Positions 10,742-21,399 of a stretch of 64,000 nucleotides of DNA are shown here, in pieces (position 1 is the first letter of the stretch; every line of letters begins with the position of its first letter). The stretch is from assembly GCA_036346275.1 (NCBI GenBank), contig JAYEVK010000246.1:124001-188000 (forward strand), given 5' to 3'. The stretch is from Otatea glauca (taxonomy: Eukaryota > Streptophyta > Magnoliopsida > Poales > Poaceae). The notes under the pieces were generated by a model. It saw only the letters and a program-made list of their open reading frames with translations. It had not been told where the DNA came from and did no database searches. The position numbers and the translations under genes are program-made.

Positions 10742-11206
10742 CATGCACCAGCCAGTTCAGCCAAAAGCTTTTATTGAGTTGTATGCACCAACTAATTCAG
10801 CCAAAAGCTTAAGCTAATGAGGAAAGACAGGCAATTCACTTATACTTCAACACTCCCTCAAGCCTAAGATGCTAAGACGTGGAATAAGAGTGGGTTACAA
10901 TTTATTTTTTTTGAATTGCACAAATCATGTCTTGAACTCATGACCTTTTGGCTCTGATACCAATGCACTAGCCAATTCACCCAAAAACTTAAACTGATGA
11001 GGAAAGATCTCACGTGTTAGCTCTCTCAAGCCTAAGAGGCGAAATAAGAGTGAGCTGTAATTATTTTTTTAATTGCACCAACCGGGCCTTGAACTCAAGA
11101 CCTCTTGGCTTTGATACCATATTGAGTTGTATGCACTAGCCAGTTCACCCAAAAGCTTAAACTGATGAGGAAATATGGACAATTCACTCATACTTCAATA
11201 GCGTGC
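10734..11206 (-). mobile_element. TRIM-like short LTR cluster with two tRNA-Met-type primer sites
   Basis: A module of about 75-80 bp, TGAGTTGTATGCACCA ... AATTCACTTATACTTCA, occurs complete at about 10777-10850 and 11126-11205 and truncated at about 10735-10775 and 10967-11005. Next to these modules lie GGCTCTGATACCA (about 10950) and GGCTTTGATACCA (about 11108). On the minus strand these read TGGTATCAGAGCC and TGGTATCAAAGCC, the usual initiator-tRNA-Met primer site directly after an LTR ending in CA. No protein-coding content. This matches terminal-repeat retrotransposons in miniature, which often form multi-LTR arrays. Boundaries of the truncated units are approximate. Confidence 0.6.
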
Positions 11207-12193
11207 ACGTCTCCTACACGCGCTAAGGAATTAATTAGAGGCTCCACGTTCTCTTGAAGTGTGAGTACGTACTGTCTCACTAAATGTGCACATGTGTGTC
11301 TACTTATTTTTTAATTGATGAGCACAAGCACTGAGCTAAACTCGAAAGCTAGCAACACTCGCTCTTGGCCAATTGTGCTGGAAAATTAACATGGCATAAC
11401 ATTAATTTAATTCCATAGATACGCAATAAAAGCATTAAGATTAATATTGCGTCTACAAGATGATTACTAGCAGCCAGCAGATTTACAGAACATGCTAGTA
11501 AAGAAAACATATCTACACATGCTATATAGCCCAACTGATACATAGATATAAACAATATTATTATAGCAGCATGCATTTGCACCAGATTCACTTGGACCAA
11601 GAACAACTCAGTCTGAGAAAGTTATAGCGGGCTTGTTGAAGAACGCGAAGCAGTAAAGGAGCAACACGATACGACGATCGAAGACGAAGATGAAGACGAG
11701 CAGTCGAGTAGAACAGTGCTTCCCAGAAACCTAGCGGTCTCCCGTGCAGGGCATCAAGTGGCCGACGTCATATCAGAGATACTGCTCTCCCTCACGCTTG
11801 TTTCACGATAGACGAAGGGACGAAATGGCTCCAAAGGCAGCAAGCACGGAGGAAGTAGAGATCGTCAGAGAGAACGAGATTGATTTTCTGTCACATATTC
11901 TCTCACGAACAGGGATGTCTCCCTTAAGAAAGCACGTACAGAAAACTGCCTCGTGAAAGCACAGTCAAACCGCCATGATTCCAGGAACCGCCCCTTGGAA
12001 TCTTGCATTGCGGGTGAAACAGACTAACCGCACGAGAACGTGCGTCTCCCTGAGTCTGTGGCGCCACGTTAGCGATCGAGATGTAAAGTAATGTGGCATA
12101 GTCAGTACACTTGGCAAAAAGGTTAAGTACACTTATCACGTCTCGGTCGCGCGTTGTCACAATTCACAAGTCGCAGCTCAAGAATCGTGGCAA
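11207..12193. other. Intergenic DNA, unassigned
   Basis: No recognised gene. The right end immediately precedes a copia reverse-transcriptase fragment, so part of it may be unrecognised, diverged copia sequence, but I see no LTR, primer site, gag or integrase motifs. Confidence 0.4.
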
Positions 12194-12294
12194 GTGCATC
12201 ACATGGATGTGAAATCTGCATTTCTTAATAGAGAAATATCTGAAGATGTGTATGTAATGCAGCCACTGGGTTTTGAGGTAAAGGGGAAAGAAAA
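12194..12294 (+). pseudogene. Copia reverse-transcriptase fragment, left part of a split element
   Basis: In frame from 12194 the sequence encodes VHHMDVKSAFLN and then VYVMQPLGFE, the conserved Ty1/copia reverse-transcriptase block. It is cut at 12294 by the insertion of the LTR element 12295-18724. The same frame resumes in register at 18725 after removal of the inserted element and one copy of the GAAAA duplication. The 5' part of this copia (LTR, gag, integrase) is not visible upstream. Confidence 0.8.
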
Positions 12295-13086
12295 TGTTGA
12301 CGATCGGGACCGCCAACCGCAAAGAGGGAGGAAGGATCGTCTAAAGGGGTGAGGCCCCAAGTCGTGCTCGTCCGGGAAAGAGGGAGTGTCGGCTAGGCAC
12401 ACAGCTCGAGGAAGAAGGGCAAACGAACAGGGGAGACAGGCGGGTTATACTGGTTTGAGCCCCCTAGGACAGGTAATAGCTCTACTCCAATCTTGCCCGT
12501 AGGCGAAAGATAACTAATAGGCTCCTCTGGGGAGGATGAGCAGGGAGCTCGACCTCGGGGCCACTCGGAAGTGGTGGCCGAGGGGGAGCTCAGTGAGGTG
12601 GTCTGACGTATGAGTGTGTCTTGGTGTTGCCTCCTTGTGTTTGTGCTCTCTTTTCGGTCTGTCTCTACCCCCTTGATCGGGGTAGTCCTGGCGCTTTTAT
12701 AGACCCCTGGGCGTTCATCTCGAGCGCTGACGTCGGGCGATGTCTGCGAGTTGACGGGAGCAGTTGACTCTAGTTCCCACGCAGGGGATTTAGACAGGAG
12801 CCGCTGGGCCCTAGTTCTCACGTAGGGGATTTAGACAGGAGCCGCTGGGCCCTAGTTCCCACGCAGGGGAGAGAGGTCAAGCCAGAAAAGGGGATACTAT
12901 GCTGGAGACTGGGTTGAAGGCGCCGAGGTCGAGGAGGCTTGCGAGGCCAGCACGGACCCGAGGACAGCCTTGCTCGAGCTCGAGAACCGTTCCCCAAGCT
13001 CGGGGGTACCTCCGCCCGAGCTCGGGGAAAACGTTCTAAAGCCCCGGGGGGCCTGGACACGTGTTAGGATGACCAATCCCCGACAA
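12295..13086 (+). repeat. 5' LTR of the LARD-like element (792 bp)
   Basis: TG...CA ends; final bases CCAATCCCCGACA correspond to CCGATCCCCAACA at the element's right end. It contains three direct 41-bp repeats starting CTAGTT(C/T)CCAC at 12770, 12811 and 12852. The stretch 12811-13086 aligns with 18430-18724. Confidence 0.8.
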
Positions 13087-13607
13087 CCAGCCCCCGAGGC
13101 TCAAGAAACGGTCTGAGACTCTAGGCGTTCTTGAGTCTGAAGTCTTTTAAGGAGGGATCGCCACCTTGGTCGAGTTCGGGAATTCCCGAGCTCCTTTCGG
13201 GATCTGGGGGAAGCCTCTTCTGCGGGTTCTTCGTTGTGGTCGTTCTTGGAGATACTTGAGCTTCAGCGCTTCGTCCTTGAGCGGGCTTGATGGCGTCCGG
13301 GACGTTCGGGCTTCTCTGCTGCTCGGGCCACGCGGGCGGAGAAGTCGGATGGTCTGGCTAGTGGGCGTTGAAGAGGCGCGCCTGTACCAGGGTTTTGAAA
13401 GGCCGCGATGCCTCGGTTACCGTCCACTATCTGCGAGCGCGCCTTTTGAGGCGACAATAATGTCGGCAGCCGAGGCGTCTTAAAAACCGGGACCTAGCAT
13501 CCTTTTTGAAGCCTTTCTTCCCCATCGCCCACGTTCTATTTTCTTTGCTTCCTCCTCCTTTGCGCTGTCGCGGCTGCCTTCCTTCTCAATTCTCTCCCCT
13601 TGACTCC

Positions 13608-16515
13608 ATGGTGAAGTTCGGGAAGAGCACCCTCACCGCGGACCAGATGAAGGACATGGAGACCTTGGGGCTGCTGGACCCATTCACCTGGCGACTCCCA
13701 GCCGGGGAGAACGTGCTGCAGCCTCGAGATGACGAGATCATGAGCACGGAGCAGTACATGCTCTTCGGGCTGCAGACCCCAGAGAGCGACTTCTTGGCTG
13801 CGGTCCTTGCGCAGTGCGAGATTGAGCTCGTGAATCTAGTACCCAACTCTCTTCTCCACCTCTCCATCTTTGCTCATCTTTGTGAGGGGTTTCTGGGCAT
13901 CCTTCCCACACTCTCCTTGTTCTTTCGCTTCTATTCTTTGTCGCGCACCATGAAGGACCCCGTCGTCGGGTGCCTTTATTTTCGGCTGCGGGCGGGACTC
14001 CCATGCTCCTTTCTCCAAATCTCGACCCGGGACTCGCTCGGGCCGTGGTCGGAGAAATGGTTCTACTTGAAGAAGGGCGAGGGCAGCGACCTCGCCTACA
14101 TTGGTACTGCGGTCGACGGCAAGCGGGAGACCCCGGAGCCCGATGATTCGGTGGCCGACCAGGCGGCGGTCGCCCTCATCCACATCTGCGCGACGCGGGG
14201 GCTGAAGGGGCAGGCAGTCGTTTACGACTACCTGCGCAACCGGGTGTTCCCTCTTTGGAAGAGGTTGCACCCTTTCTTCGAGATCACCAGGAAGCACGAC
14301 GTCACCCGGGAAGGTCCCGAAGGTAAGCATTGCGCAGCCTCGAGCTTCCCCGGGCCCGATTGAAGCTTTCTTGTTCTCAACGGTTTCTTTTGGCCTCTCG
14401 CAGCACCGAAGGCGGCTTGGATGGCCTCGAGGATGCAGGAGATCTTCGGGAAGGTTGTCACCGCCTACGTCCTCGATGGCGACGTCCCCAAGAACATCTT
14501 GGGGCGGAGCAGCGAGGTAACGTCTCTTGCTTTGACTTTTGGCCCTGAGAGCTCGGACTCAGGCGCTAATCGTGATGAGTTCGTGCAGGAGACCAAGGAG
14601 CTCGGGACACGGCCAGCGGATCCGCCACTCCTGGGCCGATCAAGGGCAAGAAGGGAGCAAGAGGCGGACCAGATGCCACGGCTTGCCGTCCAAGAAGCCC
14701 CACGTCGAGTGGGGCGATCGGGTCGTGGTAAGCTGAACGCCCCGAGCTCAGGGACACTCGAACCCGAGGTCGCTCCTTTGATGTTTGACCTTCCTTTTAC
14801 TGATCTTTGCTTTTCTGCCAGCAGCAAGAGGCGGCAGCCGCCGCGCGAGCCTCGGATACGCAGTCGGAGCAACGACCTCCGGCACTAAGCACCCAGGGAA
14901 GGAGTCTTCCCGCGGCCACCGCGGAAACGCCGCGCCAGGTGCGGTCCTCTTTCCCTTTCCGTCGTTCCGCTCCGCCGCGACGTTCAAGTGAACGAGGGGC
15001 ACCGACATTTCCTGTGGTCCAGTGTGAGGTCGAGGAGGAGGAGGACGAGAAGAACTTCCGCCTCGTGCCGCGATCCAAGGCGCGGCGAGTCCTACTCGCC
15101 ACGCGTCAGGAGGAGGAGGACGCGGCCGAGAAGCGACACGGCCGCGACGACGCGCCGAAGGTGACGGCGAGCCCCGAGCCGACGCCGCCTCGGGGTTCTG
15201 CTGCGAGGTCGAGGGCGAGCCGGTCGGTCGCCATCGTGGGACGGCAAACCGGCCGCCATCGTCCCGCCCGAGGCGGACCGGCCGGACGTCTAGGGCGTCG
15301 GTGCTTGCCGCGGTGACGGGGTCCGCCGAGGAGGAGGCTGCCACGGATCTGCCCCGAGGGTCCGACGGTGCCATTGACCTGCAGGTGCTAGAGGACCGTC
15401 TGGCGGCGGTAAGCGTGCTTGCCCTGAACTCTTCTCTTTTTCTCCTCCTTTTCTCTTCTCTTGTAACTGTGGTGATATTTCCCTTATTTTCGCAGGGCCT
15501 ACGCCTGATCTCCCGAGGGTGCAGGGTTGTGCGAGGGCACGTGCTCAGCTTTCGAGCCCTCTGGGATGTGATTGAGGCCAACCAGAGGGACGCCGCCCGA
15601 GTCGAGGCCGATGCGGCGCGTCGGCGAGAAGAGGTCGAGCGGCTGAAAGAAGCCCGAGCTCTCGAGCTCGCGCGGGCCGTCGAGGCCGAGCGGGAGCGCG
15701 GAGCCCGGGAGGTCGAGCGGGAGCTCAACACCGAGAGGGACCACCACGCCGCAACCCTCTCGAAAGCCCTTGATGAGGAGCGGAAGAAGGCGGAGGAGAC
15801 CCTCGCTCGCGTTCGGGAAAAGGTGCAGAAGGCCCTCGACGAGAATCACGAGAGTGCGTCGGCGACGGTCCAGCGCCTCGAGCTCGAACTCTCCGGCGCT
15901 CACTCGAGGACGGAGGCCGTGCGGCAAGAGGCGTAGGAGCTCCGGGAGCGCCTCGAGGTCTCATTCATGGCCTGTGAGGAGGGCTACGGGATCGCGGCGT
16001 CCGCGCTCGAGGACTTTGCGGCCGCGCGGAAGGAGGTAGAGGGGCTCCTGGTGCGGGCGGCGGACCTGCCGACCATGTGCCCAAAGGCAGGGGCCGCGCG
16101 CGAGGAGGAGGCCGGCCTTCAGGCACGGCTTGATGAGCTTTCTGACGCCCCGGGGAAGGCCTCCTCCGAGCTCGAGGCCGAGGTGGCCGGGCTCAAGGCC
16201 AAGGCGACCGACGCCGAGGCGAAGGCGGCCGTGCTCGAAGAGACAGTGGCCGAGCTGGAGAGGAGGATCACCAAGGCCGAGGCGAAGGCGACTGGAGCCG
16301 GAGCGAGGGCCGCTGATGCCGAGGCGCGGGCGACCAAGGCGGGCGCGAGGGCCGCGGCGTTTGAGGCGAAGGTCTCCGTGCTCGAGGAGAAGCTAGCCCG
16401 GGTGACCCAGGCGGGGAAGGGCGCCTTGGCCCAGCTCCAGAGCAACCGCGACCGGGTCGGTCAAGCCGAGGCCGAGGTGCTGGTGCTGCAGAGAAGGGTC
16501 TCCGGCCTCGAGTAG
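13608..16515 (+). CDS. Plant retrotransposon-associated protein (putative gypsy-type transposon domain, PF04195-like) with coiled-coil tail
   Basis: The first exon (13608-14322) starts MVKFGKSTLT and contains the block FLGILPTLSLFFRFYSL, with the upstream DEIMSTEQYMLFGLQTP, typical of the plant 'putative gypsy type transposon' domain. A GTAAGC donor follows at 14323. Further coding blocks are 14404-14516 (APKAAWMASRMQEIFGKVV), about 14589-14727, about 14822-15410 and 15497-16515, separated by GT-AG-like junctions. The last 1 kb is a long Ala/Glu/Arg-rich coiled coil (EADAARRREEVERLKEAR; repeated AEAKA/AGARA). A TAG at 15934-15936 interrupts the frame, so the product is probably truncated or the copy is degenerate. 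Exon limits beyond the second are approximate. Proteins of this type occur in large grass LTR elements outside pol; their role (gag-like or other) is not established. Confidence 0.6.
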
Positions 16516-16839
16516 CAAAAGCTTGCTCGGGACATGTCTGTAGATTAGAAAAATAGGTTAAGACATAGATAGGGGGCGAAATATTCGCACCCCTTGTAAA
16601 GACAATGTATCGTTTTGCCGTATAAAGTTGCCTTTTTAGAAGACTTAGCTTGTTTTTGTTTTGCTCTTTGCCGTCTTCGAAAGCTTTCTTAGTCTGCTTC
16701 GTAGAAGAGCCCGAGCGACGTCGGATTGCGATGCGTAGAGCAAAACAGTCGTAGGTGTTTGCTGGGTGAGTTATTGATCTCAACTCGAACCATTCGGATT
16801 AGGTTGACTGAGTCCGGGGGCACTCGAGGTCAGATTTAA

Positions 16840-18429
16840 CCAAGGCCGAACCTAAAACACTCAGGCTCTGGGCACAACTCGGACTGGCCGACCTGGAAAT
16901 ACATCAGGCTCGGACCAGGTTTAGGCCTCTGGTCCAGCCCGACGAGCTCGAAAATGCTTTGAGCTCGTGGGCTCCCTCAGAGGGCGGTTTGGAAATTCGA
17001 ACCTGGCCGTTTGGCTGCGGGGGAACGATCGGCTTATTGCGACTGGAGTCATCCTCGGTGGTGAATTTAGAAATTGCGACCTCCGAGCCCGGGAATGCGT
17101 CAGGCTCGGGGCACTTGACCGAGGCCGAACCTGGAAATGCATCAGGCTTTGGGCACAACTCGGATTGGCCGACCTGGAAGTGCATCAGGCTCGGGCCAAG
17201 TTTAGGCCTCAGGTCCAGCCTGACAAGCTCGGAAATGCTCAAGCTCAGGACGGGCTCCCCTAGGGGGCGGTTTAGAAATTCAAACCTGGCCACGGGGGAA
17301 TGGTCGGCTTATTGTGACTGCCGGCTTATCGCGACCGGAGTCATCCCCGGCGGTGAATTTAGAAACTGCGACCTCCGAGCCCGGGAATGCGTCAGGCTCA
17401 GGGCGCTTGACCGAGGCCGAACCTGGAAATGCATCAGGCTTTGGGCACAACTCGAACTGGCCGGCCTGGAAGTGCATCAGGCTTTGGGCACAACTCGGAC
17501 TGGCCGACCTGGAAGTGCATCAGGCTCGGGCCAGGTTTAGGCCTCGGAAATGCTCAAGCTCAGGACGGGCTCCCCTAGGGGGCGGTTTAGAAATTCAAAC
17601 CTGGCCATGGGGGAATGGTCGGCTTATTGCGACTGCCGGCTTATCGCGACCGGAGTCATCCCCGACGATGAATTTAGAAACTGCGACCTCCGAGCCCGGG
17701 AATGCGTCAGGCTCTTGACCGAGGCCGAACCTGGAAATGCATCAGGCTTTGGGCACAACTCGGACTGGCCGGTCTGGAAGTGCATCAGGCTTTGGGCACA
17801 ACTCGGACCGCCTACTGGAAGTGCATCGCTCGGACCGTGTTTAGGCCTCAGTCGGCTCGACAAGCTCGGAAATGCTCAAGCTCAGGACGAGCTCCCCTAG
17901 GGGGCGGTTTAGAAATTCAAACCTGGCCAAGGGGGAATGGTCGGCTTATTGCGACTGCCGGCTTATCGCGACCGGAGTCATCCCCAGCGATGAATTTAGA
18001 AACTGCGACCTCTGAGCTCGGGAATGCGTCAGGCTCGGGGCGCTTGACCGAGGCCGAACTTGGAAATGCATCATGCTTTGGGCACAACTCGGACTGGCCG
18101 GCCTGGAAGTGCATCAGGCTCGGGCCAGGTTTAGGCCTCAGGTCCAGCCCGACAAGCTCGGAAATGCTCAAGCTCAGGACGAGCTCCCCTAGGGGGCGGT
18201 TTAGAAATTCAAACACGCCACGGGAATGGTCGCTTATTGTATCGCCGCTTATCGCGACCGGAGTCATCCCCGGCGGTGAATTTAGAAACTGCGACCTCCG
18301 AGCTCGGGAATGCATCGGGTTCGGGGTGCCCTCTGAGAACGTTCAATGGTTGGCAGCACGGGAGAAGGGCCGGCTTATCCCGATTACGATCGCCTTATTG
18401 CGACCTCCGAGCCCGATTACGACTGGTCC
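16840..18429 (+). repeat. Tandem array of about five 280-330 bp units inside the LARD-like element
   Basis: Units recur at about 16849, 17128, 17420, 17728 and 18057, anchored on GGCCGAACCTGGAAATGC (the first and last diverge slightly). Each unit also carries CATCAGGCTTTGGGCACAAC, GCTCAAGCTCAGGACG, CCCTAGGGGGCGGTTTAGAA and GCGACCGGAGTCATCC in the same order. Spacing is 279, 292, 308 and 329 bp; differences come from internal small deletions and from a doubled sub-block near 17450. The array runs directly into the truncated 3' LTR. Frames read across it are repeat artefacts. Confidence 0.85.
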
Positions 18430-18724
18430 CTAGTTCCCACCAGGGGATTTAGACAGGAACCGCTGGGCCCTAATTCCCACGCAGGGGAGAGAGGTCAAGC
18501 CAGAAAAGGGGATACTATGCTGGAGACCGGGTTGAAGGCGCCGAGGTCGAGGAGGCTTGCGAGGCCAGCACGGACCCGAGGACAGCCTTGCCAGAGCTCG
18601 GGAACCGTTCCCCGAGCTCGGGGGTACCTCCGCCCGAGCTCGGGAACAGTCCTCCAAGCTTGGGGAAAATGTTCTAAAGCCCCGAGGGGGCCTGGACACG
18701 TGTCAGGATGACCGATCCCCAACA
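18430..18724 (+). repeat. Truncated 3' LTR of the LARD-like element
   Basis: CTAGTTCCCACCAGGGGATT onwards matches 12811-13086 of the 5' LTR, ending CCCCAACA before the GAAAA duplication. The first ~500 bp of the LTR are missing and the tandem array joins directly to the remainder, so an internal deletion or rearrangement removed them. Confidence 0.8.
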
Positions 18725-19862
18725 GAAAATAAGGTCTTTAAGCTCAAGAAAACTCTCTATGGGCTAAGACAAGCACCATGTGCTTGGAATTAAAAACTAG
18801 ACAGCACATTACTCACTCTTGGATTTGAGAGATGTCCGTTGGAGCATGCTGTCTACAAAAGGAGTCAAGGAGGTAAAAATCTGCTAGTAGGTGTTTATGT
18901 GGATGATCTAATCATAACAGGGCCAAATGTCTCAGATATTGCAAAGTTTAAAGATCAAATGAGGAAGATCTTCAGGATGAGTGATTCGGGATTGCTATCC
19001 TATTATCTTGGCATCGAGGTGAAACAAAGCTCAAAAGGTATTTCCATGTGTCAATCCTCATAGGCTGAGAAGGTACTTGAAAAATGTGGTATGAAAGATT
19101 GCAATTCGATTTTCATTCCCATGGATTCAAGAGTAAAGTTGAGCAAGGACAGTAAGAACCCACCTGTTGATTCAACCTTATACAGAGGCATCGATGGCAA
19201 TCTTTGATATTTGGTACATACAAGACCGGATATTGCATATTCGGTTGGCATAGTCAGTCGATTTATGGAGAATCCAATGACTTAGCATATGGCCGCAGTA
19301 AAGCAAAATTTGAGATATATAAAAGGGACACTAAACTTCGGTTGCTAGTATGCCAGAAGAAGTGATAGTAATTCTGGTTTGGTTGGGTATACAGACAGTG
19401 ACTTTGCTGGTGATGTCGACGACAGGAAGAGTACTTAAGGTATTGTTTTCTTCCTTGGTGCAAACGTGGTTAGTTGGACGCCACAGAAACAAAAGGTTAT
19501 TGTGTTATCATCTTGTGAAGCGGAGTACATTGCAGCTTCAACCGGAGCAAGTCAGGGAGTTTGGCTTGAAAGAATGATAGCAAGTTTGATGAAACAGCAT
19601 GTTGAAAAAGTGCTTCTCAAAGTGGATAATAAGTCGGCTATATCACTGATCCGAGATCCAGTTGATCACGAACGAAGTAAACATATTGATACTAAGTATC
19701 GTTATATTCGAGATTGTGTTGAAAATGGAGAGGTTGAAGTTGAGTATATCAGTACTCATGATCAAATTGCAGATTTGTTAACAAAGGCTCTTGGAAGAAA
19801 TAAGTTCACGCAGCTGAGACAGAGACTCGGAATTGTGGATGTGAAATCAGAAGTACAAGATT
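18725..19862 (+). pseudogene. Copia pol 3' part: reverse transcriptase and RNase H, broken
   Basis: Continues the fragment at 12194-12294. Motifs in order: KLKKTLYGLRQAP, VGVYVDDLIITG (the catalytic YVDD block, about 18888-18925), FRMSDSGLLSYYLGIEV, then a decayed middle part and an intact RNase H end (VIVLSSCEAEYIAAS about 19498-19543; HIDTKYRYIRDCV; ADLLTKALGR), with a stop at 19862-19864. Several stop codons (for instance TAA at 18792 and TAG at 19062) and frameshifts show that it is dead. Immediately after the stop lies a polypurine tract AAGGGGGA (19863-19870). Confidence 0.85.
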
Positions 19863-19874
19863 AAGGGGGAGTTT

Positions 19875-20148
19875 TGTTAGATTAATCTTGTGGCTTTCAG
19901 ATTTCAGAGTTAGAGTCTGTTTGCTGGTTTTTGTATTCAGTTAAGTATTCGGATAAGTTCAGTTAAGCCGTGTTTAAATTGTCGGATAGGGTACAGTATG
20001 CGTATCGGTAAGAGTTTGGTTAAGTCAGTTACAGTTCAGTTTTTGTTTGCTGGATTCATATCCAAACTCCTGTAATTCTGGGTATATATAGAGAATAAAA
20101 ACAGAAAAGATGTGTCTCCTATGCTTTCTGAGCCCCATCTCCTCCGGC
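19875..20148 (+). repeat. 3' LTR of the split copia element
   Basis: TGTTAGATTAATC starts just after the polypurine tract at 19863-19870. The segment contains GGGTATATATAGAG (about 20080) and AATAAAAAC, promoter-like and poly(A)-like signals expected in an LTR. The right end is not fixed because no 5' LTR or target duplication is available for comparison; CCTCCGGCA near 20148 is one possible end. Confidence 0.55.
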
Positions 20149-20277
20149 ATGGCGGACGGCAATGGCTCACTGTCGGGAGCTGCTGCCCTCACGGCGAGGC
20201 TGCAGCAGCCGAGCGGCCTTGAGGAGCAGCAACTCCAGGAAGAAACAGTCCTATTTCTTGATTCCTCTAGGCATTAA
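20149..20277 (+). other. Small open frame, 42 aa, possible exon fragment
   Basis: ATG at 20149 opens MADGNGSLSGAAALTARLQQ and closes at TAA 20275-20277. The Ala/Gly-rich start and GC-rich codons look like the beginning of a grass gene, directly after the copia LTR. No homologous family recognised and no following exon found. It may be a host exon left beside the insertion or chance. Confidence 0.25.
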
Positions 20278-21059
20278 AATATAAGTTGTTAGATGCAGTT
20301 TCTAATGAAGCTATTAAAAACATCCTGAAGCAAGATTACTGCACCATTCTTCAGTAGCTTTGCTTGTAGCTATTTCATCAACAGCTAGCATCATATATTC
20401 AGTATAGCTCCAGAACAAAATTAGATATGGTGTTGCTGTTGTGAGATGCCGACAGTAGTAGAGGAGGGTTGCCATTCTCATACTCTAGTCACTTTCAGTT
20501 AAGGTCCTGTAACTGAAGGTTTTGCTATGCAAATTTGCTTTGCGTGATGCCACAAAATATTTGTGCTCTTTGTCGATTTTTTTGTTAGAATTTGCAAAAA
20601 ATTTATCACAAAATTGTGTGCCAAATCTCAAGATGTTGTTCTTTTCATCTGAAAATGTGTCTGACCTCGGTACTCTTGATGTGTGGAGTCTTAGTTGACT
20701 AATTTTGGTTCTTTGGTAGTATTTCACAAAGTTATTCCGATGACTGAAATACGGAGTTTCAGTTGACAGCATTCTTATGGTACTCTTGATGCTGCTAGAG
20801 ATAATAGTGGTTGCGCTACTGCAATTGAGATAAGATAATCTTCATTGGTAACGTAATGAATCTCCCCATTTATCAGTTGTTATACCTGATTCTTGAAAAG
20901 ATCACTGTGTTGATTATATTCCGAAGCTTCTGCACTGCATGGACCTTGCAAATTGAACGTTGTACGCTGCTTGGTACCACGTGCCAGCACTTATGACCTA
21001 TTATTATTGCTTTTGGATAATTTGATATTAGTACTGATGCAAGTACGACACTACAAACA
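20278..21059. other. Intergenic DNA
   Basis: AT-rich, no recognised gene. A 95-codon frame on the minus strand (20485-20772) has no resemblance to a known family and I do not call it. Confidence 0.4.
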
Positions 21060-21298
21060 GAAGCAAATTCTGAGAGACCTTATCTTTTTCTAATCTGAAA
21101 GACCCTCCTTCTTTGTTTGACACGTGGAACTGTACCAATCTCAAAGCAACTAGTGGGTCCTCCTTCTTTGTTTGGCATTTAAGAGACCCTCTTTTTTTTG
21201 TTTGGCATTTGCTTTGAGATTAGTACAGTTCCACGTGTCAAGAAAAGAAGGAGGGTCTTTCAAATTAAAAAAAGAGAAGGTCTCTCAGAATTTGCTTC
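21060..21298. mobile_element. Foldback element / long near-perfect inverted repeat, 239 bp
   Basis: The outer 20 bases GAAGCAAATTCTGAGAGACC (21060-21079) are the exact reverse complement of 21279-21298. The arms continue inward through GAAAGACCCTCCTTCTT and GACACGTGGAACTGTAC / GTACAGTTCCACGTGTC to TTGCTTTGAGAT near 21208. No clear target duplication is visible. Either a foldback MITE or a hairpin-RNA locus. Confidence 0.75.
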
Positions 21299-21399
21299 CA
21301 ATCTTTAGTAGGACAAGAATGATTGCATATGCAGCTCAATGGAATGTGTACATCCTGCGTGCGTGGCAGAGTCGTCGTCGGTCTTCCACTACAAGAAAT

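Larger units (their letters stand above)
12295..18724 (+). mobile_element. Non-autonomous LTR retrotransposon (LARD-like) with PF04195-type gene, TSD GAAAA
   Basis: Starts TGTTGACGATCGGGACC and ends GACCGATCCCCAACA, flanked by GAAAA at 12290-12294 and 18725-18729, so the outer limits are firm. It holds a full 5' LTR (12295-13086), a multi-exon-like gene for a plant retroelement protein with coiled coils (13608-16515), a tandem array (about 16840-18429) and only the last 296 bp of the 3' LTR. I see no protease, reverse transcriptase, RNase H or integrase motif, so mobilisation must have depended on another element. It is inserted in sense orientation inside a copia reverse-transcriptase gene. 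Confidence 0.85.

Noticed and set aside
10940..11125. Possible tRNA-Met fragment (GGCTCTGATACCA)
   Set aside because: Only the primer-site complement length is present, with no cloverleaf; it is a retroelement primer-binding site.
14228..15731. Minus-strand frames opposite the LARD-like gene
   Set aside because: Mirror images of GC-rich codons; the plus strand carries the recognisable FLGILPTLSLF block.
16959..18452. Plus- and minus-strand frames in the tandem array
   Set aside because: The peptides repeat with the array period; explained by tandem repeats, not a gene.
20485..20772. A 95-codon minus-strand frame
   Set aside because: No recognised family, AT-rich, no splice or neighbour support.
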